This document shows positions 26,516 to 35,813 of a stretch of DNA of 57,210 nucleotides, piece after piece. Where the stretch lies: positions 439 to 57,648 of the forward strand of contig WHTV01000018.1 of the NCBI GenBank assembly GCA_009377535.1, written 5' to 3'. The position numbers were made by a program, and so were the translations under genes. The notes under the pieces were generated by a model, which was given only the letters and a program-made list of their open reading frames with translations, did no database searches and had not been told where the DNA came from. This DNA is from Kiloniellaceae bacterium. Its GTDB lineage: Bacteria > Pseudomonadota > Alphaproteobacteria > Kiloniellales > Kiloniellaceae. Numbering within the stretch: the first letter of the stretch is position 1; the number at the start of each line of letters is the position of its first letter.

Positions 26516-26544
26516 TTGACAAGTGCGAATGAGTTTCATTAACT
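26516..26544 (+). promoter_or_regulatory. Promoter with overlapping Fur/Mur-type box
   Basis: TTGACA at 26516-26521 is a perfect -35 box, with a weak -10 (TTAACT, 26539-26544) 17 bases on. Overlapping the spacer, 26524-26543 reads TGCGAATGAGTTTCATTAAC, which resembles the alphaproteobacterial Fur/Mur consensus at about 15 of 20 positions. It lies about 100 bases before the ferric iron binding protein gene. It suggests repression when iron (or manganese) is plentiful. Confidence 0.6.
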
Positions 26545-26642
26545 ACGCAAACACGCGAGTCAGGCCGAACGGCTGAACGCAGGAATCACCTTTCCCGGCG
26601 CTGGAATCGCCAGAAACGCCGCGGAAACCATGGAGGAAGACG

Positions 26643-27671
26643 ATGAATTTACGCCGGCGTGCGGTCCTGGGGGCCGCCATCTCGGTCGTTGTACTGGCCG
26701 GCGCAGTGCCGACCCAGGCGCAGGAGGTACTGAATCTCTACTCGTCGCGCCACTATCAGACGGATGACGCCCTCTATGAAGGCTTCACCAAGAAGACGGG
26801 CATCGAGATCAACCGCATCGAGGGCGAAAGCGATGCCCTGATCGAGCGCATCAAGAGCGAAGGCCAGAACAGCCCGGCGGACGTCTTCATCACGGTCGAT
26901 GCCGGCCGCATCTGGCGCGCCGAGGAGGCTGGACTGTTCCAGCCCGTCGACTCCGAGATGCTGACCGTCGCGATCCCGGAAAACCTGCGTCACCCGGACG
27001 GCCTGTGGTTCGGATTTTCCACGCGTGCGCGCTTGATCTACTACGACAAGACGAAGATCCAGCCCGGCGAGATCAAGGCTTACGAGGATCTTGCCGATCC
27101 CAAGTGGAAGGGCAAGGTCTGCATCCGCAGCAGCTCCAACGTCTACAACCAGTCCCTGTTGAGCGCCATGATCGACGCCCACGGCGAGGCGGGTGCCCGG
27201 GAGTGGGCCCAGGCCACGGTCGACAACTTCGCCCGCAAGCCGGTTGGCGGCGACACCGACCAGATCCGCGGCATCGGCGCCGGAGAGTGCGAGGTGGCTG
27301 TTGCCAACTCCTATTACTTCGTCCGCCTGACGACCAACCCCGAGGAGAAGGAACTGGTGGAGAAGATCGGCTGGGTCTTCCCCAACCAGGAAAACCGCGG
27401 CACCCACGTGAACGTGTCCGGCGCCGGCGTCCTGAAGCATGCGCCGCACAAGGACGCGGCGGTGAAGTTCCTCGAGTACCTGGCCAGCCCCGAGGCGCAG
27501 CGCTACTTCGCTGACGGCAACAACGAGTATCCGGTGGTCGCCGGCGTCGACGCCAATCCGGCCCTGAGCGCCCTCGGCGAGGACTTCAAGGTCGATCCGG
27601 TCAACGTCGCCGTCTATGGCAGCAACCAGCCGAAGGCACAGGTGATCTTCGACAGCGTCGGCTGGAACTGA
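26643..27671 (+). CDS. Fe(3+) ABC transporter substrate-binding protein (FbpA/FutA type)
   Basis: A signal peptide (cut near TQAQ) leads into a type 2 periplasmic binding fold. LNLYSSRHYQTDDALYEGFT, SPADVFITVDAGRIWRAEEA and AVANSYYFVRLTTNPEE all match the FbpA/IdiA/FutA family, including the double-tyrosine YY motif (NSYYF) that helps bind ferric iron. It should deliver ferric iron to a membrane permease. Its promoter carries a Fur-like box, and the downstream terminator separates it from the convergent permease gene. Confidence 0.9.
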   Translation: MNLRRRAVLGAAISVVVLAGAVPTQAQEVLNLYSSRHYQTDDALYEGFTKKTGIEINRIEGESDALIERIKSEGQNSPADVFITVDAGRIWRAEEAGLFQPVDSEMLTVAIPENLRHPDGLWFGFSTRARLIYYDKTKIQPGEIKAYEDLADPKWKGKVCIRSSSNVYNQSLLSAMIDAHGEAGAREWAQATVDNFARKPVGGDTDQIRGIGAGECEVAVANSYYFVRLTTNPEEKELVEKIGWVFPNQENRGTHVNVSGAGVLKHAPHKDAAVKFLEYLASPEAQRYFADGNNEYPVVAGVDANPALSALGEDFKVDPVNVAVYGSNQPKAQVIFDSVGWN

Positions 27672-27710
27672 CACCGCGGTGCGCCGGCCTGATGCCGTCG
27701 CCGATCTTAA

Positions 27711-27737
27711 GGGCTCCGCTCTGCGGAGCCCTTTTTT
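27711..27737 (+). terminator. Rho-independent terminator after the iron-binding protein gene
   Basis: GGGCTCCG pairs with CGGAGCCC around a CTCTG loop, followed by six T. It lies 40 bases after the stop codon at 27671, between converging genes. Confidence 0.92.
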
Positions 27738-27756
27738 CGTTGTCTATCTCAGGAGG

Positions 27757-29535
27757 TTATGAGGCCGAGCGACGAGCTTCGGCAGGTGCTTTCTGACGGC
27801 CGGGGCGGCCGCGCGCGATGGCGCGGCTGAGCAGGATGACCGGCGGAATGCCGACCGCCACGATGGTCAGGGCGGGGGTGGCCGCCTCGGTCAGCCGCTC
27901 GTCGGCGGCGAAGTTGTGGGCCTGTACCGCCAGGGTGTCGAAGTTGAAAGGCCGCATCACAAGGGTGGCCGGCAACTCCTTCATGACGTCGACGAAGACG
28001 ACGAGCCCGGCGGTCAGCAACGTCGGCCACATCATCGGCGCATGGACGCGCGCCAGCATGCCGAACGGACCGGCGCCCAGCGCGCGGGCAGCGTCGTCCA
28101 TCGAAGGCCGGATCTTGCCGAGGCCGGCCTCCACCGTGTTCAGCGACACCGCAAGGAAGCGCACCAGGTAAGCGAACACCAGGGCCGCGACGCTGCCGGT
28201 CAGCAACAGTCCGCTGGAGATGCCGAAGGTTGCGCGCAGCCAGGCGTCCAGGGCGTTGTCGAAGGCGGCAAAGGGCAGCAGCACGCCGACGGCGATGATC
28301 GTCCCGGGGATCGCGTAGCCCATGGCGGCCAGGCGGTTGGCGATCTGCACGGCGGGACGGCCGTGCAGCCGGCGGCCATAGGCCATGAGGACGGCGAGGC
28401 CGACGGCAAGCAGGGCGGTGATGGCGGCGAGGGTGACGCTATTGGCGACCAGCTCCAGATAGCGAGGGCCAAGGTGCTGGTCGCCGGCCTGCACCGCCAT
28501 GGTCAGCAAGATGGCGGCGGGCAGCAGGAAGCCGAGCAGCAGCGGCAGCAGGCAGGCGAGGAAGGCGGCTGCCGCGGCGCCGCCGCGCAGACGCCTGCCC
28601 GGCAGTTTCTGATAGCGGTTGGTGGCGTGGTGGAAGCGCGCCTTGCCGCGGCTCCGGCTTTCCAGCAACAAGACCAGGAACACGAAGATCAACAGGATAG
28701 AAGCCAACTGGCCCGCCGTTGTGCGGTCGCCGAAGGCAATCCATGCGCGCACGATGCCGGTGGTGAAATTGGGTACGCCAAAGAAGGAGACGGTGCCGAA
28801 GTCGGCCAGGGTTTCCATCAGCGCCAGGGCGGTGCCGGCGATGATCGCCGGCCGGGCGAGGGGCAGGGCAACCCGGAAGAAACTGGACCAAGGACCGCAG
28901 CCGAGGGTGCGGCTGACATCGAGAGCGCAGACCGATTGGTCAAGGAAGGCGGCGCGCGATAGCATGTAGGCATAAGGATAGAGCACCAGCACCAGCATGG
29001 CGACTGCGCCGCCGAGCGAGCGGATCTCCGGAAACCAGTAGTCCCGGTAGGCCAGGCCGGTGAGATCGCGCAGCAGGGTCTGCACCGGTCCTGCCGGCTG
29101 CAGGAAATCGGTGTAGGCATAGGCCATGACGTAGGCCGGCACCGCCAGCGGCAGGATCAGGGCCCACTCGAAGACCCGGCGGCCGGGAAATCGGCACATG
29201 GTGACCAGCCAGGCGCAGCCGGCGCCGATGACCGGGACGCCGATGCCCACGCCGGCCACCAGCACGGCCGTATTGAAGAGATATCCCGGCAGCACCGTCG
29301 AGGCCAGATGCGACCAGGTCCCGCCGCCGCTTTGGGTCAGGCTGAAGAGGACGCTGAAGACCGGCATGAGGAAGAGAGCGGCAATGGTGACCGACAGCCA
29401 GGCAAGGCCACTCCAGGCACGCCGCGCTGCCTTCGGCCGCGGCCCCTCCCGACGTCCGCCTGGCGGACGCGAAGCGCCGACGAGCGGCCCCGCCGGATCG
29501 AGCGGACGGTAGATCAGCGGGTCGGCGCTGGACAC
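27757..29535 (-). CDS. Fe(3+) ABC transporter permease (FbpB type)
   Basis: The 592-residue membrane protein starts at a GTG and is two fused permease halves, as in FbpB/SfuB. It has about 12 membrane segments. Each half has an EAA-like loop: ALDVSRTLGCGPWSSFFRVA in the first and DDAARALGAGPFGMLARVHA in the second. It should form the channel for ferric iron taken from the binding protein encoded on the opposite strand. No ATPase gene for this transporter is in the window. Confidence 0.88.
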   Translation of the reverse strand: MSSADPLIYRPLDPAGPLVGASRPPGGRREGPRPKAARRAWSGLAWLSVTIAALFLMPVFSVLFSLTQSGGGTWSHLASTVLPGYLFNTAVLVAGVGIGVPVIGAGCAWLVTMCRFPGRRVFEWALILPLAVPAYVMAYAYTDFLQPAGPVQTLLRDLTGLAYRDYWFPEIRSLGGAVAMLVLVLYPYAYMLSRAAFLDQSVCALDVSRTLGCGPWSSFFRVALPLARPAIIAGTALALMETLADFGTVSFFGVPNFTTGIVRAWIAFGDRTTAGQLASILLIFVFLVLLLESRSRGKARFHHATNRYQKLPGRRLRGGAAAAAFLACLLPLLLGFLLPAAILLTMAVQAGDQHLGPRYLELVANSVTLAAITALLAVGLAVLMAYGRRLHGRPAVQIANRLAAMGYAIPGTIIAVGVLLPFAAFDNALDAWLRATFGISSGLLLTGSVAALVFAYLVRFLAVSLNTVEAGLGKIRPSMDDAARALGAGPFGMLARVHAPMMWPTLLTAGLVVFVDVMKELPATLVMRPFNFDTLAVQAHNFAADERLTEAATPALTIVAVGIPPVILLSRAIARGRPGRQKAPAEARRSAS

Positions 29536-29922
29536 CCTAACGCCCCGCCGTCGAAAGGTCTTCGCGGTATCCGATCATGCTGCGACCTGTCTCACATCTG
29601 CGCCCTTTCGGCAACTCCCCGGCGACGCCGGGAGGGCCGCCGGCGGGCACCAAGAGGCCCACGCGGAACATCTAGTCGCTTCGATCAGGCCGGGGTCTTT
29701 TTTGCGCGGGGTCGGGAGGGATGAAATCACCTTGGATTGCCGCTCGTTAGCTTTGCTTCAAATGCCCAACAACCGCTGATTCTCCAGCCGTTACCGGGAG
29801 TTAAGTAAGGGGTTCTTAATCTATGTTTGGCAGTATCCAGCGTCTATTCAGGGGTAGTGGTTAACTGCAGTGACCGGCCCGGACGTGAAGCCTGACGGCC
29901 AGGCAAAGGTAGGACTGAGGCG
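29536..29922. other. Divergent intergenic region before cheA
   Basis: No credible gene is present. It should hold the promoters of the leftward iron permease and of the chemotaxis operon. I see a CtrA-like box at 29805-29819 and no convincing Fur site for the permease. Confidence 0.5.
29805..29819. promoter_or_regulatory. CtrA box upstream of the chemotaxis operon
   Basis: On the minus strand this reads TTAA-N7-TTAC, one base from the CtrA consensus. It lies about 104 bases before the cheA ATG. Confidence 0.5.
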
Positions 29923-32751
29923 ATGGATGATCTGCTTAGCGAGTTTCTGACCGAGACCAACGAGAGCCTTGCGGAACTGGACGTCGAGCTGGTGCAGCTC
30001 GAGCAGAATCCCAACGACAAGGATCTCTTGGGGAATATCTTCCGTCTGATGCACACGATCAAGGGAACCTGCGGTTTCCTCGGTCTGCCGCGCCTCGAGA
30101 GCGTGGCTCATGCCGGCGAGAACGTGCTCGGCAAGGTGCGCGACGGAGAGCTCGTCGTCACCCCGCAGGCGGTCACCCTGATCCTCGAGTGCCTCGACAG
30201 CATCCGCGCGCTGCTGGAGCGCCTGGAAGCCACCGAAGCCGAACCCGAAGGCGATGATTCCGACCTCATTGCCCGCCTCAACGCCCTTGCCGACGGCACC
30301 GACGCGCCGGCCAACGCGGCGCCGGCCGAGACCGGCGGCAGCGGCAACACGATGATCGACGAGCTCGAGGCCGCCTTTGCCGCGGCCAAGGGCCCGGCGG
30401 AGCTGGCCGCTGAGAAGGCCGCCGAAGAGGCTGCGGCGGCGGCTGCTGCGGAACTGGAAGCCGCGCCCGAGCCCGAGCCCGAGCCGACCCCCGCGCCGAA
30501 ACCGGCGGCGGCCAAGGCGGTCGCGCCGAAGAAGTCTGAGGCGGTGCCCGTCGACGACGCGGCGGACGCCACATCCGGCGATGCCAAGAAGGAAAGCTCG
30601 GTCGCCAATCAGTCGCTGCGCGTGAATGTCGACGTGCTCGAGAACCTCATGACCATGGTCTCGGAGCTGGTGCTCACCCGCAACCAGCTTCTGCAGATCC
30701 TGCGCGGCCAGAACGAAAGTGAATTCGCCGCGCCGCTGCAGCGTCTCAATCACGTGGTCTCCGAGCTGCAGGAGGGCGTGATGGCCACACGCATGCAGCC
30801 GATCGGAAATGCCTGGGCCAAGCTGCCCCGCATCGTCCGCGACCTGTCGCACGAGCTGCACAAGAAGATCGACCTGGTGATGAAGGGCGCGGAAACCGAG
30901 CTCGACCGCCAGGTGCTGGAGCTGATCAAGGATCCGCTCACCCACATGGTGCGTAACTCGGCGGACCACGGCCTCGAGATTCCTGCCGATCGTCTCGCGG
31001 CGGGCAAGCCGGAAATCGGCACCGTGACCCTGAACGCCTTCCATGAAGGCGGGCACATCATCATCGAGATTGCCGACGACGGCAAAGGCCTCAGCGTCGA
31101 CAAGATCAAGCAGAAGTGCCTCGACAACGGTCTCGCCAACGAGTCCGACCTCGAGCAGATGACCGAGCAGCAGGTCCAGAAGTTCATCTTCAAGGCCGGC
31201 TTCTCGACGGCAGCGGCGGTGACTTCCGTCTCGGGCCGCGGCGTCGGCATGGACGTGGTGCGTACGAACATCGAGAAGATCGGCGGCACCATCGAGCTGA
31301 CGTCGGTGGAAGGTCGCGGCACCAAGTTCGTCATCAAGATCCCGCTGACCCTGGCGATCGTTTCGGCCCTCATCGTCGAGTGTGCCGGAGAGCGTTTCGC
31401 CATTCCGCAGTTGTCGGTGGTCGAGTTGGTGCGGGCCTCCGCCCACACAGAGCACACCATCGAGCGCATCAACGGCACACCGGTCCTGCGCCTGCGCAAC
31501 CGCCTGCTGCCGCTGGTCAACCTGCGTCACCTGTTGAAGCTGGATATCCCCAATGCCAGCAGTGCGGCCGTAAAGAGACGGGTAAAAGTCAAGTCCGAGG
31601 CGGAGATCGCCGCCGAGGCGAAGGCCGCAGCCGAGGCCGCCGCAAAGCCTGTCAAGGGGGCCGACGACGAGGAGGTCTTCGTCGTGGTGGCGCAGATCGG
31701 CAACTACTCCATGGGCATCATCGTCGACCGCGTCTTCGACACCGAAGAAATCGTGGTCAAGCCGGTGGCGCCGATCCTGCGCAACATCCAGCTGTTCTCC
31801 GGCAATACCATTCTCGGCGACGGGAGTGTGGTGATGATCCTCGACCCGAACGGCATCGCCGCGGCGACCGGCGAGATCTCGGTTGCCGAGGACTCCGACG
31901 AAGATGCCAAGGGCCGTCACGCCCGGAACAGCGCGGACAACGTTGCAATGCTCATATTCCATGCGGTCGACGTCACGCCGAAGGCGGTGCCTCTGGCCTT
32001 GGTTGCGCGCCTCGAAGAGATAGACCTGACTCAGGTCGAGTTCTCCAACGGTCAGTATGTCGTGCAGTACCGGGGCCAACTGATGCCGCTGGTCATGATG
32101 GATCCCGGCCGCAAACTGGAGTCCGAAGGCCGCCAGCCGGTTCTCGTGTTTGCCGATGGGCACCGCACGATGGGTCTGGTGGTGCAGGAGATCGTCGACA
32201 TCGTCGAAGGCCGCATGAACATCGAGCTGACGTCGGACCGCGAAGGCTACGTCGGCACCGCGGTGATCGGGGGCAGGGCGACCGATATCATCGACGCCGG
32301 CTACTATCTGACGCAGGCCTTCCATGACTGGTTCGTGACCGACCGCGACAGGATCGGCGGTCAGTCCAACGCACGTCGCCTCCTGGTGGTCGACGACAGC
32401 CCGTTCTTCCGCAACCTGTTGCAACCCTTGCTGACGGTTGCCGGCTACGACGTGGTCTGTGTGGAATCGGCCGACGCGGCGCTCGAGCTCTGCGATGCAG
32501 GCGAGGACTTCGATGTCATCATCTCGGACATCGAGATGCCCGGCATGAATGGCTTCGACTTCGCGCGCAAGGTGACCACCGACACCCGTTGGTCCAAGAC
32601 ACCGATCGTCGCTCTGTCCAGCTTCTCGAATCCGAGCGACCTGGCGCGCGGCCGTGAGGCGGGCTTCAAGGACTATGTCGCGAAGACCGACCGCGACGCC
32701 TTGTTGCATACGCTCCACGACACCCTGGCTGAACTGAGAGGCGCGGCATGA
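29923..32751 (+). CDS. cheA: Chemotaxis histidine kinase CheA with C-terminal receiver domain
   Basis: The 942-residue protein has these domains in order. An Hpt domain comes first (HTIKGTCGFLG, phospho-accepting His44), then an Ala/Pro/Glu-rich linker (about 110-225) and a dimerisation segment (SLRVNVDVLENLMTMVSELV). The ATPase follows (HMVRNSADHGLE, GRGVGMDVV), then a CheW-like domain broken by an Ala/Lys-rich insert. The REC domain starts at about 818 (RLLVVDDSPFFRN, IISDIEMPGMNG with the target Asp). The fused receiver is typical of alphaproteobacterial CheA variants and may act as a phosphate sink. It should phosphorylate CheY and CheB. Its stop overlaps the cheW start (ATGA). Confidence 0.95.
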   Translation: MDDLLSEFLTETNESLAELDVELVQLEQNPNDKDLLGNIFRLMHTIKGTCGFLGLPRLESVAHAGENVLGKVRDGELVVTPQAVTLILECLDSIRALLERLEATEAEPEGDDSDLIARLNALADGTDAPANAAPAETGGSGNTMIDELEAAFAAAKGPAELAAEKAAEEAAAAAAAELEAAPEPEPEPTPAPKPAAAKAVAPKKSEAVPVDDAADATSGDAKKESSVANQSLRVNVDVLENLMTMVSELVLTRNQLLQILRGQNESEFAAPLQRLNHVVSELQEGVMATRMQPIGNAWAKLPRIVRDLSHELHKKIDLVMKGAETELDRQVLELIKDPLTHMVRNSADHGLEIPADRLAAGKPEIGTVTLNAFHEGGHIIIEIADDGKGLSVDKIKQKCLDNGLANESDLEQMTEQQVQKFIFKAGFSTAAAVTSVSGRGVGMDVVRTNIEKIGGTIELTSVEGRGTKFVIKIPLTLAIVSALIVECAGERFAIPQLSVVELVRASAHTEHTIERINGTPVLRLRNRLLPLVNLRHLLKLDIPNASSAAVKRRVKVKSEAEIAAEAKAAAEAAAKPVKGADDEEVFVVVAQIGNYSMGIIVDRVFDTEEIVVKPVAPILRNIQLFSGNTILGDGSVVMILDPNGIAAATGEISVAEDSDEDAKGRHARNSADNVAMLIFHAVDVTPKAVPLALVARLEEIDLTQVEFSNGQYVVQYRGQLMPLVMMDPGRKLESEGRQPVLVFADGHRTMGLVVQEIVDIVEGRMNIELTSDREGYVGTAVIGGRATDIIDAGYYLTQAFHDWFVTDRDRIGGQSNARRLLVVDDSPFFRNLLQPLLTVAGYDVVCVESADAALELCDAGEDFDVIISDIEMPGMNGFDFARKVTTDTRWSKTPIVALSSFSNPSDLARGREAGFKDYVAKTDRDALLHTLHDTLAELRGAA

Positions 32752-33242
32752 GCAGGCGAATGACAGAAGACGCGGCTGAGCGCACCGCGGGTGCCGAGGT
32801 GTCCGCGGACAAGGAGGACTTCGTCACCTTCTTCATCGCCGAACAACTTTTCGGCATTCCCGTACTGAAGGTGCAGGACGTTCTCAGCGCCCACAACATC
32901 ACGCGCATCCCGCTGGCGCCGCCCGAGATCGCGGGCTCACTGAACCTGCGCGGGCGTGTCGTCACCGCCATGGACGTCCGGCTGCGCCTCGGCCTGCCGG
33001 CGCGCGAGAGCGAATCCTCGATGAGCATCGTGGCCGAGCATGATGGTGAGCTCTATAGCCTGATGGTGGATTCCGTCGGTGAGGTGCTGGCGCTGAAGAC
33101 GTCCGACTGGGAGCGCAATCCACCGACGCTCGATCCGAAGTTCCGCGAGTATTCGCTGGGGATCTATCGGCTCGAGAGAAAGCTGCTTGTGGTTCTCGAT
33201 GTGAACCGCCTGCTGGATTACGACCGCGTACAAGCTGTATGA
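32748..33242 (+). CDS. cheW: Chemotaxis coupling protein CheW
   Basis: This 164-residue protein is a CheW domain, which links chemoreceptor tips to CheA (FVTFFIAEQLFGIPVLKVQD at the start, PEIAGSLNLRGRVVTAMDVR in the middle, LLVVLDVNRLL at the end). The ATG overlaps the cheA stop. A gap of about 95 bases follows before cheY, the largest inside the operon. Confidence 0.95.
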   Translation: MSRRMTEDAAERTAGAEVSADKEDFVTFFIAEQLFGIPVLKVQDVLSAHNITRIPLAPPEIAGSLNLRGRVVTAMDVRLRLGLPARESESSMSIVAEHDGELYSLMVDSVGEVLALKTSDWERNPPTLDPKFREYSLGIYRLERKLLVVLDVNRLLDYDRVQAV

Positions 33243-33336
33243 AGCGGCGCCGAAATTGAAAGAACCGGACGGGGCGAGACACTAAAAAAGGTTTGGGACG
33301 AACTCGCAGGGCCGGGAAGTGAGCTGGAGCTAAAAA

Positions 33337-33702
33337 ATGAAGTCTTGCTTGATCGTCGACGACTCGAAGGTTGTGCGCATGGTGGCGCGCAAGATTCTTG
33401 AAGGTCTGAGCTTCGATATCGATGAGGCCGAAGATGGCCAGAAGGCGATCGAGGCCTGCCAGCGGCACATGCCGGATGCCGTGCTGCTCGATTGGAACAT
33501 GCCTGTGATGAACGGCCTGCAGTTCCTGCAGGAACTCCGTGCGATGCAGGACGTCCATCAGCCGATCGTCGTTTTCTGCACCACCGAGAACGACATGGAC
33601 CACATCAAACGAGCGATGGAAGCCGGCGCCAACGAATACATCATGAAGCCATTCGACAGCGACATCATCGAGTCGAAGTTCGTCCAGGTAGGCCTTATCT
33701 GA
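33337..33702 (+). CDS. cheY: Chemotaxis response regulator CheY
   Basis: This single receiver domain of 121 residues has acidic Asp8-Asp9, the phosphorylation site Asp52 (LLDWNMP), the conserved Thr (CTTEND) and Lys (IMKPFDSD). Phosphorylated CheY should bind the flagellar switch and change rotation. Its stop overlaps the cheB start. Confidence 0.95.
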   Translation: MKSCLIVDDSKVVRMVARKILEGLSFDIDEAEDGQKAIEACQRHMPDAVLLDWNMPVMNGLQFLQELRAMQDVHQPIVVFCTTENDMDHIKRAMEAGANEYIMKPFDSDIIESKFVQVGLI

Positions 33703-34841
33703 TGTCAGAGTCCGAGTCCGCCTCTGGCGGCGCCGGCGGCCTTGCCGGCGATCCTTACCGTGTCATGGTTGTCGACGACTCAGCGGTCATTCGGGGGCTG
33801 CTGACGCGCTCGCTCGAGAAGGACCCCGGGATCAAGGTGATCGCCTCGGTCGGCAATGGCGAGACTGCGATCAAGGCGCTGGACCGGCATGACATCGAAG
33901 TCATCATTCTCGATATCGAGATGCCGGTGATGGACGGCCTGACCGCGCTGCCGAAGCTGCTCGCGGCGAGGCCGGGCATCCAGGTGATCATGGCCTCGAC
34001 GCTGACGCGCAAGAACGCGGAAGTCAGCCTGCGCGCGCTCCAGATGGGGGCGGCCGACTACCTGCCGAAGCCGAGCTCGAACAGCGAACTGACCGGGGCC
34101 TGCGAGTTTCAGCGCGAGCTGATCGAGAAGGTCAAGGCACTCGCCAAGGCGGCGCGCCCGGTGCGCCCGGCAGCGACGCTGCGCGATGTCGGGCCTGCCG
34201 CGCCGGCACGGCCGGTGCAGCCGGCACGGCCCATCGTGCTGCGAAAGCCCTCGGCCGCCTTGCCACGGATCATCGCCATCGGCAGCTCCACCGGAGGCCC
34301 GCAGGCCCTTCTGCAGGTGCTGCGCGACATGGCGGCTAGCGTCAGGTTACCGATCCTCATCACCCAGCATATGCCACCCACCTTCACCACGCTGCTTGCA
34401 GAGCACATCGAGCGCGCCACCGGCGTGCCCTGTGCCGAGGGCAAGGACGGCGAGGCGGTGACCGCCGGCCGGATCTATCTGGCGCCCGGCAGCTACCACA
34501 TGATGGTGGAGCGCGCCGGCAGCGGCAGCGTCATTCGCCTGAACCAGGAACCGCCTGTGAACTTCTGCCGCCCGTCGGTGGATCCCATGCTGTTCAGCCT
34601 GGCGCCGATCTACGGTGCCAGCCTGCTCACCATCATCCTCACGGGGATGGGCTCGGACGGCTACAAGGGCACCACCGAGGTCGTGCGGGCAGGCGGTACC
34701 GTAATCGCGCAGGATGAAGCCACCAGCGTCGTTTGGGGCATGCCGGGAGCCGTCGCCACCAACGGCCTGTGCTCCGCTGTGCTGCCGATCCAGGAGATCG
34801 GTTCCAGCGTCCGCAAGTTGGTCATGAGGTCAGCGGCATGA
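33702..34841 (+). CDS. cheB: Chemotaxis methylesterase CheB
   Basis: The receiver domain has Asp71 in LDIEMPVMDG as its target. It is joined by an Ala/Pro/Arg linker to a methylesterase domain with the triad Ser (IGSSTGGPQ), His (ITQHMPP) and Asp (GMGSDGYKG). It removes methyl groups from chemoreceptor glutamates. The ATG at 33702 overlaps the cheY stop; the open frame extends upstream without meaning. Confidence 0.95.
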   Translation: MSESESASGGAGGLAGDPYRVMVVDDSAVIRGLLTRSLEKDPGIKVIASVGNGETAIKALDRHDIEVIILDIEMPVMDGLTALPKLLAARPGIQVIMASTLTRKNAEVSLRALQMGAADYLPKPSSNSELTGACEFQRELIEKVKALAKAARPVRPAATLRDVGPAAPARPVQPARPIVLRKPSAALPRIIAIGSSTGGPQALLQVLRDMAASVRLPILITQHMPPTFTTLLAEHIERATGVPCAEGKDGEAVTAGRIYLAPGSYHMMVERAGSGSVIRLNQEPPVNFCRPSVDPMLFSLAPIYGASLLTIILTGMGSDGYKGTTEVVRAGGTVIAQDEATSVVWGMPGAVATNGLCSAVLPIQEIGSSVRKLVMRSAA

Positions 34842-35680
34842 ACGTGAATGATTTCGAGTACATCGCGCAGTTGCTGTACCAGCGCTCCGGCCTGGTGATC
34901 ACGCAGGAGAAAGCCTATCTCCTGGAGAGCCGCCTGAACCCGGTCGCGCGCAAATGGGACCTCGATAGCGTCGACGCCCTGATCGGCGTCCTGCGCACGA
35001 AGAAGGACGAGCAACTGACGGTCGACGTGACCGAGGCCATGACGACGAACGAGTCGTTTTTCTTCCGCGACAGCCGGCCCTTCGACCAGTTCAAGGACAT
35101 TGTGCTGCCGCACTTGCTGGAGGCCCGCGCGGCGCGCAAGCAGATTCGCATCTGGAGCGCCGCCTGCTCGAGCGGCCAGGAGCCCTATACCCTCGCCATG
35201 ATCCTCAAGGAGGAGGCGGCCCGGCTGGCTGGCTGGAGGATCGAGATCGTCGCCACCGACCTGTCGAAGGAGATCCTCGACAAGGCGAAGCAGGGTCTTT
35301 ATTCGCAGTTCGAGGTACAGCGCGGCCTGCCGATCACCTTGCTGATGAAGTACTTCAGCCAGGAGGGAGAGAAGTGGCGCGTCAGCGAGGAGATCCGCCA
35401 GATGGTCTCCTACAAGCCGTTCAACCTGCTGACCAGTCCTGCAGCGCTCGGCCACTTTGACGTGGTGTTCTGCCGCAACGTGCTGATCTACTTCGACCAG
35501 GCGACCAAAGGCCAGGTGCTTGCGCGCATTGCGCAGATCATGCCCGCCGACGGTTTTCTCTACCTCGGCGGCGCCGAGACCGTGCTGGGGGTCTCTGATT
35601 CCTTCGAGGTGGTTCCCGGCCAGCGCGGCGTCTATCGGCTGACCGGCGACGGCGCGGCGATGAATCGCAAGGCCGGCTAG
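34838..35680 (+). CDS. cheR: Chemotaxis methyltransferase CheR
   Basis: The ATG at 34838 overlaps the cheB stop. The N-terminal helical domain (YIAQLLYQRSGLVITQEKAY) and the SAM-binding domain (RIWSAACSSGQEPYTLAMIL, then FDVVFCRNVLIYF) are both typical. It should methylate chemoreceptor glutamates using S-adenosylmethionine, opposing CheB. It is the last gene of the operon before a terminator. Confidence 0.95.
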   Translation: MNVNDFEYIAQLLYQRSGLVITQEKAYLLESRLNPVARKWDLDSVDALIGVLRTKKDEQLTVDVTEAMTTNESFFFRDSRPFDQFKDIVLPHLLEARAARKQIRIWSAACSSGQEPYTLAMILKEEAARLAGWRIEIVATDLSKEILDKAKQGLYSQFEVQRGLPITLLMKYFSQEGEKWRVSEEIRQMVSYKPFNLLTSPAALGHFDVVFCRNVLIYFDQATKGQVLARIAQIMPADGFLYLGGAETVLGVSDSFEVVPGQRGVYRLTGDGAAMNRKAG

Positions 35681-35715
35681 CCGCCGGCGACGAGGCTTCC
35701 CGCGAAAGCGCAAAG

Positions 35716-35756
35716 AAAAAGGCCACTGTCCCAGGGGGACAGCGGCCTTTTTTTAT
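35716..35756 (+). terminator. Rho-independent terminator after cheR
   Basis: AAAAAGGCCACTGTCCC pairs with GGGACAGCGGCCTTTTT with one mismatch, flanked by A-runs and T-runs. The symmetric A and T tracts suggest it can also stop transcripts from the convergent ctrA side. Confidence 0.9.
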
Positions 35757-35813
35757 TGGACTTTTCGGCCCTGCGGCGCACGCTCCGCTGAAGGCGGGAG
35801 CGCTGCCGAGGGG

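Noticed and set aside
29791..29804. Possible extra CtrA box before cheA (TTAC-N6-TTAA)
   Set aside because: The spacer is 6 bases, not 7, so it does not fit the CtrA consensus; the box at 29805 does.
29848..32718. Long open frame antisense to cheA
   Set aside because: It is the mirror of a real gene in high-G+C DNA. The translation is rich in His, Arg, Asp and Leu with no recognisable domain, while the sense frame is an unmistakable CheA.
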